Shown here: piece after piece, positions 1 through 8,076 of the stretch
How positions within the stretch are numbered: the stretch's first letter is position 1
Layout: the number at the start of each line of letters is the position of its first letter
DNA from: an uncultured Oscillospiraceae bacterium
GTDB taxonomy: Bacteria > Bacillota > Clostridia > Oscillospirales > Acutalibacteraceae
Reading direction: 5' to 3'
DNA: 64,000 bases
Assembly: GCA_900539845.1 (NCBI GenBank)
Contig: UQDP01000002.1
Span: forward strand, 124,001 to 188,000
Program-made: the position numbers and the translations under genes
Notes under the pieces: model-generated
Database searches by the model: none
What the model was told of the DNA's origin: nothing
What the model saw: the letters and a program-made list of their open reading frames with translations, nothing else

Positions 1-57
1 TATAAACAGGTATTATGACTGAATATTTCAAAACTACCACCTTGTAAACTATAAGAA

Positions 58-996
58 TCAAAAATTAAACTTTGATAATATAAATTTGCAGATTCTTATT
101 ATTCTTCTGATAACCTGCGTATTTACGGAACAAAAAATATTTTGTATCGGTGTCGGGGAATTCAGCTTTTTTATCATTTTCAGATCCGTTTTATCATTCT
201 TTTCAATGAATCCAAACCTCGTAATATAAAAACATTCGCTGCCATTCGTTTTATCGGGCATTACCCGGTGTGATAAATGGATATAATTAAACTCGTCGGT
301 TTTTATTTCTTTATCGGAATAATAATCCCTGAAGATCGCACCGTTGCTATAATAGAAGATCTGATATTTATAATTTTTTCTGCATATTTCATTATTTAAA
401 GTGAAATTTTTTCTTCTTCGGGCTATATCGGCAAAATCTTTTGAAGCGTATTGAGGAATGTTGAGCAGTTTAAACTTTTTTGTCATGCCCGGCAATTCAT
501 CGAACACGGTTATAAAGGAAGTGGAAAAAACCTTTCTGTAATCCTGACCGCGATTTTCCATGAATCTTCGGTTGTTTTTATATGTATTTTTATATATCGT
601 CAAATGCCCGAACTGATAGAGTTTTTCATAATCTTTATGCGGCAAAAATTTTTCCAAATCACCTAAAATCGTGTCTATATCTATATGACCCCAATATTCA
701 TAATTCTTTATATCATCCTCGAAAAGATAACCGTATGCCGGCTTATAATCACACAGCTTATAAGGCTTCGGCAAAATTACGGGGAAATCAAATCTACTTT
801 GAATCTTATTTTTTAAATCCTGAAAGGAGATCTTGAAAAAGTACACATTTTGAGGCAACGGCTCATATTTAGAGATATCACAGTCTCCATACAGAAAAAA
901 ATCGATTCCGCTATTTTGTGCAGCGCTTTTCAGCCACAGAGTGAAATAATCAGGATACTCACCAAAATACGCTGAAATTAAAACAAGCTTTTTCAT
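58..996 (-). CDS. DUF6625 family protein, probable glycosyltransferase-like enzyme
   Basis: The 312-residue protein resembles DUF6625 proteins that occur in capsule and exopolysaccharide clusters. It begins with a Rossmann-like strand (KKLVLISAYFG), contains YKLCDYKPAYGYLFED, and then has a DxD-like HIDIDTILGD near residue 105. That motif is consistent with a metal- and nucleotide-sugar-binding GT-A fold. The ATG at 996 follows AAGGGTAATGAT. It is the last gene of the polysaccharide operon seen here, 15 bases after its upstream neighbour, and the operon probably continues past the left window edge. The glycosyltransferase role is inferred from fold-like features and context, and the donor and acceptor are unknown. 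Confidence 0.75.
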   Translation of the reverse strand: MKKLVLISAYFGEYPDYFTLWLKSAAQNSGIDFFLYGDCDISKYEPLPQNVYFFKISFQDLKNKIQSRFDFPVILPKPYKLCDYKPAYGYLFEDDIKNYEYWGHIDIDTILGDLEKFLPHKDYEKLYQFGHLTIYKNTYKNNRRFMENRGQDYRKVFSTSFITVFDELPGMTKKFKLLNIPQYASKDFADIARRRKNFTLNNEICRKNYKYQIFYYSNGAIFRDYYSDKEIKTDEFNYIHLSHRVMPDKTNGSECFYITRFGFIEKNDKTDLKMIKKLNSPTPIQNIFCSVNTQVIRRIIRICKFILSKFNF

Positions 997-1011
997 ATCA
1001 TTACCCTTATA

Positions 1012-1941
1012 TCATTTTTCGCGACCCGATGCCTTGATCCTTTTAATCACGGCTCCGAGCAGATTCAGCAAATGGAATTGATTTTGCATTTTTAAATCTA
1101 TGACTTCAATATGATCAAGTTTATTGTAAGTGTGTACACCTGAAAACACTGTGCTCTTATTTGTTTTTATGTCTGACGCGGAGATCGTTTTAACGCATTT
1201 TTCCTTATATTCGAGCTTGGAAACAGACAATACTTCATTAAAATTCAGTTTTTCGCCGTAATTTTTGCCGCAATTTTGGGACGGCCGTATCCGTTTGCCT
1301 TTATGATAAAACAGCTTTCCGGCCCCTCTTGCATAATTCGCATCCGTTTTTACGGGATTATTCTCACACTCAACTAAAGAATCATTTTCAAAATAAAACA
1401 GATCAAGTCTGTCAAAAACGAACTTTTCGATTATTTTTTCAGTTAAACAATACGTATTGTTTTTATCCTCAAAGAAAACCGTATCGACCATTTCGCCTTT
1501 TGTCAAAACACATGTTTTCTTCCATTTATCCGGGAAATCTACACTTTCAAGCAGAAACAGTTCATTTTCTTCACTCGATTCCGGAACAATATAGAAATGA
1601 TTATTCTTTTCAAAAATAAAAGGATAAGAAAGATGACCGGCACTCTCATAACATATTTTTATCCTGCCTGCACCCTTTTCGGATATTTTTCTATAACCGA
1701 TTACACCTTTTCGTTTCAACCGGTCAAAAGCCTCGAAAAACAGATAGTATTCGCCTTTATACTTAAAAATAAAAGGATCTGCCGTCCAATACCTGATGGA
1801 ATTTTTCAAAACAGTAAAACTGCCGTCCGAATCTTCGAGCAGACAATTCTTCTCGTTCTTATTGAATCTTACAGCACAGCACCATTCGGAAACCAGTAAC
1901 GATCTGTGCTTGGCTTTAAGGATATTGTTTTTATTGAGCAT
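1012..1941 (-). CDS. GIPC-transferase N-terminal-like (five-bladed propeller) protein of the polysaccharide cluster
   Basis: This 309-residue protein has the pattern TADPFIFKYKGEYYLFFEAF around residue 53. It is typical of the propeller domain related to the N-terminus of plant glucosamine inositolphosphorylceramide transferase, and it recalls GH43/GH32 propellers (blade motifs DPF, YYLFFE, YPFIFEKNNHFYIVPES). Near the C-terminus it has GVHTYNKLDHIEVID, another family mark. In bacteria such domains sit in surface-polysaccharide loci, sometimes fused to formyltransferases; here it stands alone. Its ATG follows AAGGTGATGTT. It lies 7 bases after the GT4 gene and is surely in the same operon. 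The catalytic activity is unknown. Confidence 0.65.
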   Translation of the reverse strand: MLNKNNILKAKHRSLLVSEWCCAVRFNKNEKNCLLEDSDGSFTVLKNSIRYWTADPFIFKYKGEYYLFFEAFDRLKRKGVIGYRKISEKGAGRIKICYESAGHLSYPFIFEKNNHFYIVPESSEENELFLLESVDFPDKWKKTCVLTKGEMVDTVFFEDKNNTYCLTEKIIEKFVFDRLDLFYFENDSLVECENNPVKTDANYARGAGKLFYHKGKRIRPSQNCGKNYGEKLNFNEVLSVSKLEYKEKCVKTISASDIKTNKSTVFSGVHTYNKLDHIEVIDLKMQNQFHLLNLLGAVIKRIKASGREK

Positions 1942-1948
1942 AATAACA

Positions 1949-3022
1949 TCACCTTAAATAATACTTTTTTAACTTATCGGCACATTCATAAATATCCCAG
2001 CCGGCGGATTTCATTCTTTCATAATTATCTTTTCTTTCAGTTTGCGCAGAACTTATAGCTCTCTCAGCCCACAAAGACGGTGTATCGCTCAGCGAAAGCA
2101 ATTCAACCTCATCCGAAACAACCACCTCGCGCGTAACCGAATCAGACATAACAACAGGCAGACCGGACGCCTGCGCTTCAACAAGCGATACGGGAAGCCC
2201 CTCATTCGTTGACGGAAATAAAAACACATCGCACGCCTGAAGAAGCTCCGAAATATCCGTTCTGCTGCCCAGAAATCTGACGCTTCCCTCAATATCAAGC
2301 TCACGGCAAAGCGTGTCCAGCTCTTTCGTTTTTTCTGCTCCCATAAGAAGCAAAACAGAATGATCCTTTTTCTTTTTGATTTCTGCGAATATTTTGAAAA
2401 GAAACGGATGGTTTTTCTGAGGGATATCCGTTCTTCCTATATGCCCCACAACAAACGAACCGTTAAGTTCCAGCTGATTTCTGACCGTTTTTCCGATTTC
2501 TTCGTTATAAGAATACTTTTTGCAGTCAACAGCATTTTTCAAGACCGTAAAACGCTTATTGCCATACCAAAATTCACCGGTGGATTTGCTGCAGGCTATC
2601 CTCGTATGAATAAAGTATTTTGAATAAAGGCTGAGAAGCCTGTTTCTGGCTTGATTCCCCTTTAGTGAATAACAGCTTGAATGACAGTGGCAGCAGATCT
2701 TTTTAATACCGGCCGCTCTTGCCTGAGGCGCCATAAACACCGCAAAATGCGGCGCATGAATATGCAGCGCCTGCCATTCGCCTTTATGCTGAGAAAAGAA
2801 GCGGCTCATATCCCGCCTGACAAGACCTTTCGGGGAAGGAGCGTTTATTTTAAAGACTCTTCCGCCGAGAGCCTCTATATCCTGCTGCCGGTTCTGTTCC
2901 TTTTCGGCAAAATAGCAAACATCAAACTTAATCTCCGGCGGCATTGCCCTGAAATAGTTTAAAATAACGCTCATAACTCCATTCGCAATACCGATATCGG
3001 GTATCATGTGTAACACTCTCAT
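1949..3022 (-). CDS. GT4-family glycosyltransferase (EpsF-like)
   Basis: The 357-residue protein is a GT-B retaining glycosyltransferase of family GT4. The N-terminal domain starts MRVLHMIPDIGIANGVMSVI with the glycine-rich acceptor loop. The C-terminal domain has VGHIGRTDIPQKNHPFL and the donor-site EX7E region PSTNEGLPVSLVEAQASGLPVV. It acts in the cytoplasm, adding a sugar to a growing lipid-linked repeat unit. Its ATG overlaps the stop of the upstream glycosyltransferase (ATGA), so translation is coupled. It resembles EpsF-type enzymes of Bacillus, but the sugar transferred cannot be read from sequence. Confidence 0.88.
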   Translation of the reverse strand: MRVLHMIPDIGIANGVMSVILNYFRAMPPEIKFDVCYFAEKEQNRQQDIEALGGRVFKINAPSPKGLVRRDMSRFFSQHKGEWQALHIHAPHFAVFMAPQARAAGIKKICCHCHSSCYSLKGNQARNRLLSLYSKYFIHTRIACSKSTGEFWYGNKRFTVLKNAVDCKKYSYNEEIGKTVRNQLELNGSFVVGHIGRTDIPQKNHPFLFKIFAEIKKKKDHSVLLLMGAEKTKELDTLCRELDIEGSVRFLGSRTDISELLQACDVFLFPSTNEGLPVSLVEAQASGLPVVMSDSVTREVVVSDEVELLSLSDTPSLWAERAISSAQTERKDNYERMKSAGWDIYECADKLKKYYLR

Positions 3023-4155
3023 AGCAGACCCTGTTCTTTGTATATACTAAGCAATTCGCGGTTTACATTTTCCTCGGAATAGTTTTTGACTGCACACCGT
3101 CCGTTTTTGCCGAACTGTTCGATCAGCTCCCTGTTTTCAATCAGTTTTGAGACACTCTCTGCCATCCGGGCAGCGTTTCCCGATTCAACAAGAAAACCGT
3201 TTTTGCCGTCCTGCACAAGATCATTATTGCCGCGGACATCTGTTGCAATCACGGCGTTTCCCATCGCCATTGCCTCTATGATATTTACAGGCAGACCCTC
3301 CTGACGGCTTGTTGAAACCGAAACGTCGCTCATTCCTACAAGTCTGTTCACATCACGCCTGTATCCGAGATAAGACACGCCGCCACTAACGCCAAGCGAT
3401 TTTGCCAGCTCTTGCATTTCGGGCGAATCCGTATTCAGACCGCAGAGCAAAAGCTTTACATTGGGGTATCTTTTTTGCAGCATTGCAAACGCTTTAAACA
3501 GCATTTCCTGATTTTTTCTGTGGCAGAAATCTGCCGGGTAGATCAGCAGAAAATCATCTTCGCAAAAACCGAACGTTCTTCTGAGAGCCGACTTTTCGGC
3601 AGCACTCATCGGAGAAAATCTTTCCAAATCAACGCCTGCGCCGTGTATTTTATATAGCTTGCCTGCTTTGAACCCGCAATCCTGCGCGCAGCGGTAATCC
3701 TCTTCGTTGATCGTAATGAGAGCATCCGTAAAATCCGAAAGATATTTTTCCACGGGATAAAAGAGAAGCCAGCTTTTTTTTGAAGCTCCTTTATAAAAAT
3801 GGAAGCCGTGCGCAGTGTAAATAACCTTCAGCCCTTTTTTGCGCCTGCCTTTTGCAGCAAGCCTGGTGACCACTGCCCCCATCGGAGTATGGCAATGCAC
3901 GGCGTCATAATTTCCGTTTTCGATTACTGTTTTAAGCGCAAAATACGCTTTAACATTAGAGAACGAATAGGGACTGCGTGAAAACGGGACTTCAAAAACA
4001 TGGTCAAGTTCGGAAAGATCAAGTCCGGGCTTATCCACAGAATTATCCCGGAACGCGCCGTCAACTACTGCGCCCCGCTTTTTGAGTTCCCTGATAAACG
4101 GCATATGAAACTGCCCTATGTGGCTTCTGACTGTTGCAACAAAAAGAACTTTCAT
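3019..4155 (-). CDS. GT4-family glycosyltransferase (EpsD-like)
   Basis: This 378-residue GT-B enzyme starts MKVLFVATVRSHIGQFHMPF and carries YDAVHCHTPMGAVVTRLAAK and YTAHGFHFYKGA in its acceptor half, typical of EpsD-type transferases. The donor half has IYPADFCHRKNQEMLFKAF and the EX7E motif region TSRQEGLPVNIIEAMAMGNAV. The start follows AGGAGCGGTATC. It lies between the priming sugar transferase and the second GT4 gene, so it may add an early sugar of the repeat unit. Family is confident; specificity is not. Confidence 0.88.
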   Translation of the reverse strand: MKVLFVATVRSHIGQFHMPFIRELKKRGAVVDGAFRDNSVDKPGLDLSELDHVFEVPFSRSPYSFSNVKAYFALKTVIENGNYDAVHCHTPMGAVVTRLAAKGRRKKGLKVIYTAHGFHFYKGASKKSWLLFYPVEKYLSDFTDALITINEEDYRCAQDCGFKAGKLYKIHGAGVDLERFSPMSAAEKSALRRTFGFCEDDFLLIYPADFCHRKNQEMLFKAFAMLQKRYPNVKLLLCGLNTDSPEMQELAKSLGVSGGVSYLGYRRDVNRLVGMSDVSVSTSRQEGLPVNIIEAMAMGNAVIATDVRGNNDLVQDGKNGFLVESGNAARMAESVSKLIENRELIEQFGKNGRCAVKNYSEENVNRELLSIYKEQGLL

Positions 4156-4165
4156 GATACCGCTC

Positions 4166-4804
4166 CTAATTTCTTACTTCTTCATCTGCCGTTTCATAGT
4201 CAACGGTTGCTTTGCTGCTCATATTGTCTTTGTTTTTGAGCACGTTTATAAATGTCATGAAAACGATTCTGATATCCAGAAGTAAAGACATATTTTCCAC
4301 ATAATACACATTCAGCCGTATACGCTCGTGCCACTCCACTTCTTTTCTGCCGTTCACCTGCGCCCAGCCGGTTATTCCCGGCTTCACAAGAAACATTCTT
4401 TTCTGATATTTCGTATACTCCTCTATCGGCCACGGATGGTATGTAAGCGGAGGTCTGAAGCCGACGATGGACATTTCGCCCTTAAGCACATTAAGAAGCT
4501 GCGGCAGTTCGTCGATACTGGTTGCCCTTAAGAATCTGCCCACTTTCGTAACACGGGGATCTCCTTCAAAGGAATACTGCCCGGTGCCCGTCTGTTCCGC
4601 CCCAACGCACATGGAGCGGAATTTATAGATTAGAAATACATTGCCGCCGAAGCCGAGCCTTTCCTGTTTAAATATAACGGGACCTTTGGAATCCAGCTTT
4701 ATCGCGATCGCAACAACTGCAAAAAGCGGAGAAAGAACGATCAAAGCAACAAGAGAAACCGTAAAATCACAAAAGCGTTTAAACTGTTTATACAAAATGA
4801 CCAC
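4166..4804 (-). CDS. Polyprenyl-phosphate sugar phosphotransferase (priming transferase, EpsL/WcaJ C-terminal type)
   Basis: This 212-residue bacterial sugar transferase moves a sugar-1-phosphate onto undecaprenyl phosphate, the first membrane step of polysaccharide assembly. It has one N-terminal hydrophobic segment (VSLVALIVLSPLFAVVAIAI) and the family hallmarks GPVIFKQERLG, IYKFRSM, TSIDELPQLLNVLKGEMSIVG and KPGITGWAQVNGR. It is the short, cytosol-facing form without the long multi-span N-terminal domain of WcaJ. The start is a GTG at 4804 overlapping the end of the aldolase gene by 17 bases; a TTG three codons later is the alternative. The donor sugar is not determined. Confidence 0.9.
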   Translation of the reverse strand: MVILYKQFKRFCDFTVSLVALIVLSPLFAVVAIAIKLDSKGPVIFKQERLGFGGNVFLIYKFRSMCVGAEQTGTGQYSFEGDPRVTKVGRFLRATSIDELPQLLNVLKGEMSIVGFRPPLTYHPWPIEEYTKYQKRMFLVKPGITGWAQVNGRKEVEWHERIRLNVYYVENMSLLLDIRIVFMTFINVLKNKDNMSSKATVDYETADEEVRN

Positions 4805-5615
4805 CCGCTACTATTTCCTGAACACGTTTTTGTGTTTTTGTGTGCTGCATTTCAAAAAAAGAAGTGTTTTGCCGTGCAAGAAACTCCTCGTACTTCCTTA
4901 ATTTTGAAATGCCGTAATCAAAGCGTTCTTTGATTTTTTCCCGGTTATCCCCATATTCACGCAGATCACAGAAAGACCTTGAAAGAATAGCCATAGAGGA
5001 ACCAAGCCTGTAATGCTCGGCAATGATCAGATCGGCAGGCAAAATTCCCTCGCCCGGCATTCCAAAACCGCCGAATCCATACGGAATTCCCGATTTTTTG
5101 ATCCTATCTACAATATGTTCGACCGTTCCGTCGGCAAGCGGCTCAAAAATGAAATGACGGCCGAGACTGAGCCGCAGATCGTTCAGCCCGATATGTATCT
5201 CGTCCACGCCGTCCAACTTAACGATATCCTCAACGCATTCCATTGCCTGTGAGGTCTCCAGCAGAAGCATCGTTTTTGCGCGCCCGCCCACAAGATCAAT
5301 AAAAGTTTTAACCTCTTCGGCGCTTTTCCACATCGGCAGCATAACGATATCCGCCCCTGCGGCAATCACTTCATCGATCTCGCTTTTTGAATGATGATGC
5401 AGGGGGTTGACTCTTACCAGCAGCAGCGCGTCTGTCAGAACTTTTCTAAGATTCTTCACATCGCGAACCGTATGGTGGTTTTTAACTGTGTCAAGCCCTT
5501 TCTGCCGTGCTTCCTTTCCCATATATTCCATATCAACAAAGATCCGGTTTACCCCGGCGCTTTCTGCGATAAGCGCCGCTTCCGGATCGTTTGTTATATA
5601 CATCAAATCCAACAT
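4788..5615 (-). CDS. HpcH/HpaI aldolase / citrate lyase family protein
   Basis: The 275-residue protein has the TIM-barrel HpcH/HpaI fold: LVRVNPLHHHSKSEI, AGADIVMLPMWKSAEEV, the metal-site glutamate in LLLETSQAME and the aspartate in HIGLNDLRLSLG. Family members cleave or form carbon-carbon bonds of 2-oxo acids such as pyruvate. The ATG at 5615 (MLDLMYITN) follows GGAAGAG and is preferred over a TTG six codons upstream. It is the first gene after the promoter at 5669-5697 and overlaps the priming transferase gene, so it belongs to the polysaccharide operon. It could make or degrade a keto-acid sugar precursor, which is inference. Substrate unknown. Confidence 0.8.
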   Translation of the reverse strand: MLDLMYITNDPEAALIAESAGVNRIFVDMEYMGKEARQKGLDTVKNHHTVRDVKNLRKVLTDALLLVRVNPLHHHSKSEIDEVIAAGADIVMLPMWKSAEEVKTFIDLVGGRAKTMLLLETSQAMECVEDIVKLDGVDEIHIGLNDLRLSLGRHFIFEPLADGTVEHIVDRIKKSGIPYGFGGFGMPGEGILPADLIIAEHYRLGSSMAILSRSFCDLREYGDNREKIKERFDYGISKLRKYEEFLARQNTSFFEMQHTKTQKRVQEIVAGGHFV

Positions 5616-5668
5616 ATTCTCTTCCGTAATCAACCGTTTTCAACAATTTTTAACCTATTATTTTAATT

Positions 5669-5697
5669 ATTATAATATAAAATTAATATATAGTCAA
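5669..5697 (-). promoter_or_regulatory. Sigma-A promoter of the polysaccharide operon
   Basis: Read on the minus strand, TTGACT (5692-5697) is followed by a 17-base spacer and TATAAT (5669-5674). The predicted transcription start is about 45 bases upstream of the aldolase ATG at 5615. The flanking DNA is very AT-rich. Confidence 0.75.
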
Positions 5698-5745
5698 CAA
5701 ATCCGAAGATTAATATTTTGGCAATGTGCAGGCTAATAAATTATA

Positions 5746-5774
5746 TTGATTTTATTGCAGATATGCTCTAAAAT
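5746..5774 (+). promoter_or_regulatory. Probable sigma-A promoter for the 5796-7555 transcript
   Basis: TTGATT (5746-5751), a 17-base spacer and TAAAAT (5769-5774) lie just upstream of the small leader ORF and the metallophosphoesterase gene. It is back to back with the minus-strand promoter at 5669-5697. Confidence 0.6.
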
Positions 5775-5795
5775 GAAATCAGGAAAGGGCGGCGC

Positions 5796-5843
5796 ATGCA
5801 TCAAAAGTATCAAAATACGCGCCGAAACAGATTATGGAACTGA
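5796..5843 (+). CDS. Possible 15-codon leader ORF overlapping the phosphoesterase start
   Basis: An ATG at 5796 lies behind AGGAAAGGGCGGCGC and opens 15 codons ending in TGA at 5841-5843. The frame runs across the ATG of the downstream gene at 5834 in another reading frame. The downstream ATG itself has no clear Shine-Dalgarno sequence, so it may be translated by coupling from this short frame. Whether the peptide has any function is unknown. Confidence 0.4.
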   Translation: MHQKYQNTRRNRLWN

Positions 5844-6889
5844 AATTCAGAAAAAACGGCAAACTAAAATTGCTCATTATAGCAGACGCACAGGATACCG
5901 ATACGCCGCAAAGAGAAACGACCGATATAATCAGGAACTCGATCAGAACAAGCAGCCCTGATCTTATAATCCTGCTCGGAGATAATATCGCGGGCAATTT
6001 TGACGGTGTAACGCCTGAGAAAACGAAAGAGGCTGTCAAGAAAGTGCTTGAGCCGATCTGTGAAAAGAAACTTCCTTTCGCTCTTGTTTTCGGAAACCAC
6101 GACCACGAAGGTTTGAAAAACAGGTGCGGATTCGGAGAAAAAGAAGCTAAGGAATTCATATTAGAGGAATTTATGAGATATCCCGGATGCCTTGCGGTGA
6201 AAGGCGAACCAGAATCGGGAGTTGGCACATACAATCTGCCCGTAAAAAGCAGCGACGGCAGCAAGACTGTGTTCAATCTTTGGCTTATGGATTCCGGCAC
6301 ATATGATGATAACGGAGGTTACGGCTTTGTGCAGCCGGATCAGACAGAATGGTATATAAATACCTCAGAACAGCTTAAAGCAGAAAACGGCGGAGTGCCC
6401 GTGCCGTCCTTTTTATTCCAGCATATTCCCGTGCCGGAAACATATCGGCTTACAAAACCATATCCCGTTTACGTGCCCGGCAGTGTAAAGGGAAGCACAA
6501 AGCTGTTCCAAAAATTTTACAAAGGATACAAAAATCGGCAGGGCAGCTTCCGCGAGGCGCCCTGTTGCTCAAACACCGTTCACCATCAGTTTGACACTTG
6601 GAAAAAGCAGGGCGATATCCTCTGCGCTTTTTTCGGTCACGACCACACAAACGATTATCTGGGAGAGGTTGACGGTATCGATCTCTGCGCCGTGCCTGCC
6701 GCCGGATATTACAGCTACGGATGGCACCATGGCGCGCGCACGGTTACCGTGTACGAAAACGATATTAAAAATTACAGCACGCAGATTCTGAGTGAAAAGG
6801 AACTGCTGCCGTATAAAGTACTGCCGAGATTCAAGCAGAGACACGGCTACTGCGAATATAAAAATCGGAAACCGTGGCAGTTTTTCTAA
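5834..6889 (+). CDS. Calcineurin-like metallophosphoesterase
   Basis: The 351-residue protein has all five metallophosphoesterase blocks in order: IADAQD (residues 16-21, with Gln where many relatives have His), LLGDNIAG, FGNHDHE, FQHIPVPE and FFGHDHTND. It has no signal peptide, so it is probably cytoplasmic. The DxQD first motif is seen in the purple acid phosphatase-like subgroup. The start is set by the only nearby ATG; there is no obvious ribosome site, and the leader frame at 5796 may drive translation. It is 12 bases from the phospholipase C-like gene. Substrate unknown. Confidence 0.85.
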   Translation: MELKFRKNGKLKLLIIADAQDTDTPQRETTDIIRNSIRTSSPDLIILLGDNIAGNFDGVTPEKTKEAVKKVLEPICEKKLPFALVFGNHDHEGLKNRCGFGEKEAKEFILEEFMRYPGCLAVKGEPESGVGTYNLPVKSSDGSKTVFNLWLMDSGTYDDNGGYGFVQPDQTEWYINTSEQLKAENGGVPVPSFLFQHIPVPETYRLTKPYPVYVPGSVKGSTKLFQKFYKGYKNRQGSFREAPCCSNTVHHQFDTWKKQGDILCAFFGHDHTNDYLGEVDGIDLCAVPAAGYYSYGWHHGARTVTVYENDIKNYSTQILSEKELLPYKVLPRFKQRHGYCEYKNRKPWQFF

Positions 6890-6901
6890 AGGAGTATTAA
6901 A

Positions 6902-7555
6902 ATGGCAACGTGGGGTCTGCATTTTAGGATTGCAGATGAAATTCTGAAATGCCTTAACAAAATCGACCGTGAATATTTCATAATCGGCAACATAGCGCCC
7001 GACTGCGGAACCCGGGTTGAGGGCGGATATGACCCGCCGACGGAAGTTACACATCTGACGAAAATGTGGAATAAAAGCGACTGCGATTATAATTCTATTT
7101 TTGAAAACTGTATAAAAAACGAAACCGATCTCAGAAAAAAGTCTTTTTGGGCAGGCTATTTCACACACCTTTTAACAGACGCGCTTTACAGCAGGCTGAT
7201 AAGTCTGCCTGTTGAAAGCAGATTCGGAGCATACAGGGAAAATCCGGGACTGTCAAAATCGGTAAAACGTGAGTGGTACGACGCGGATTTCGCATTTTTT
7301 GAAAAAAATAAAAGCCCTGCTTTTGAGGATTTCAAAAAATACAGGGCATTTAAGGAAGATTATCCTTCCATTTATAAACATGGCGAGATCGGTAAACAGA
7401 TGAAATATATCGTTAAATTCTATCGCAGGAAAAGATCCGAAAACGTAGAATTTATTTATACCGACCGGCAGGCATTTGACGGATTTGTGCAGAATGCCTG
7501 TGCAATCATTTTAGACGAAATGCATAAAAACGCTATGATAAATATGTTTAATTAA
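6902..7555 (+). CDS. Zinc-dependent phospholipase C family protein
   Basis: This 217-residue protein has the helical histidine-rich pattern of the zinc-dependent phospholipase C/S1-P1 nuclease-like group: WGLHFRIADEIL at the N-terminus, IGNIAPDCG, VTHLTKMW and AGYFTHLLTDALY, supplying His and Asp metal ligands. The initiator Met sits directly before ATWG without a secretion signal. It follows the phosphoesterase after 12 bases with a GGAG ribosome site, so the pair is likely cotranscribed. Many members are simply called hydrolases and their substrates are unknown. Confidence 0.8.
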   Translation: MATWGLHFRIADEILKCLNKIDREYFIIGNIAPDCGTRVEGGYDPPTEVTHLTKMWNKSDCDYNSIFENCIKNETDLRKKSFWAGYFTHLLTDALYSRLISLPVESRFGAYRENPGLSKSVKREWYDADFAFFEKNKSPAFEDFKKYRAFKEDYPSIYKHGEIGKQMKYIVKFYRRKRSENVEFIYTDRQAFDGFVQNACAIILDEMHKNAMINMFN

Positions 7556-7564
7556 CACAAAAGA

Positions 7565-7590
7565 AGGGCGCACAAGCGCTCTCTTTTTTC
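7565..7590 (+). terminator. Rho-independent terminator after the phospholipase-like gene
   Basis: A 7-bp stem (7565-7571 with 7576-7582, one G-T pair, loop ACAA) is followed by CTTTTTTC. It lies between converging genes. Confidence 0.7.
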
Positions 7591-7970
7591 TATGCTTTGG
7601 CTTTCCAAAGCTCGTGAATATTGCAATAGGCAACAGCCGATACCGGCGTTTCCCCGTCAGCAACATAAAACACAGCGTGCGGTTTATCATTATGCGAAAG
7701 ATATTTGATCTGAAAACCCTTATCGGTGCTGAGAACGATCCATGAGATAAGGTGTTCTTCCGTCATGGGATGCTCTGCCTCTCCGACTTTTACAGTGACT
7801 TTATTGCCGTTTTGTTCAATTACGGGAACATGTTTTTCCGATGCGCCGTCTGAAGTGCAGGGCTCCATCAGCTTCATGTTGTGACCGCAGCACATAACGG
7901 GCATGTTTTTGTCTTCAATCTTTGTAATGATGTTTTTACAGGTTTCACAATAATAAAATTTCGGTTCCAT
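7590..7970 (-). CDS. dfx: Desulfoferrodoxin, class I (2Fe) superoxide reductase
   Basis: This 126-residue cytosolic protein reduces superoxide to peroxide without making oxygen, as is usual in strict anaerobes. The N-terminal desulforedoxin-type rubredoxin-like centre is complete (C8, C11, C27, C28). The catalytic centre has H47, H67, H73, C116 and H119, with the conserved E45-K46 before H47. The ATG at 7970 (MEPKFYYCETC) follows AAGGAGTGATAGT and is chosen over an upstream extension that has no ribosome site. It is divergent from the rubredoxin fusion gene at 8077, a plausible electron donor. Confidence 0.93.
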   Translation of the reverse strand: MEPKFYYCETCKNIITKIEDKNMPVMCCGHNMKLMEPCTSDGASEKHVPVIEQNGNKVTVKVGEAEHPMTEEHLISWIVLSTDKGFQIKYLSHNDKPHAVFYVADGETPVSAVAYCNIHELWKAKA

Positions 7971-8076
7971 ACTATCACTCCTTAAAATTCTTTTTATATC
8001 ATTCCCTGAATTTGAGACTTTAAGCATTAATTGCCGCTTTTTCGGGTAAAATAAATAAAAACAAAAGGGTGATCTT

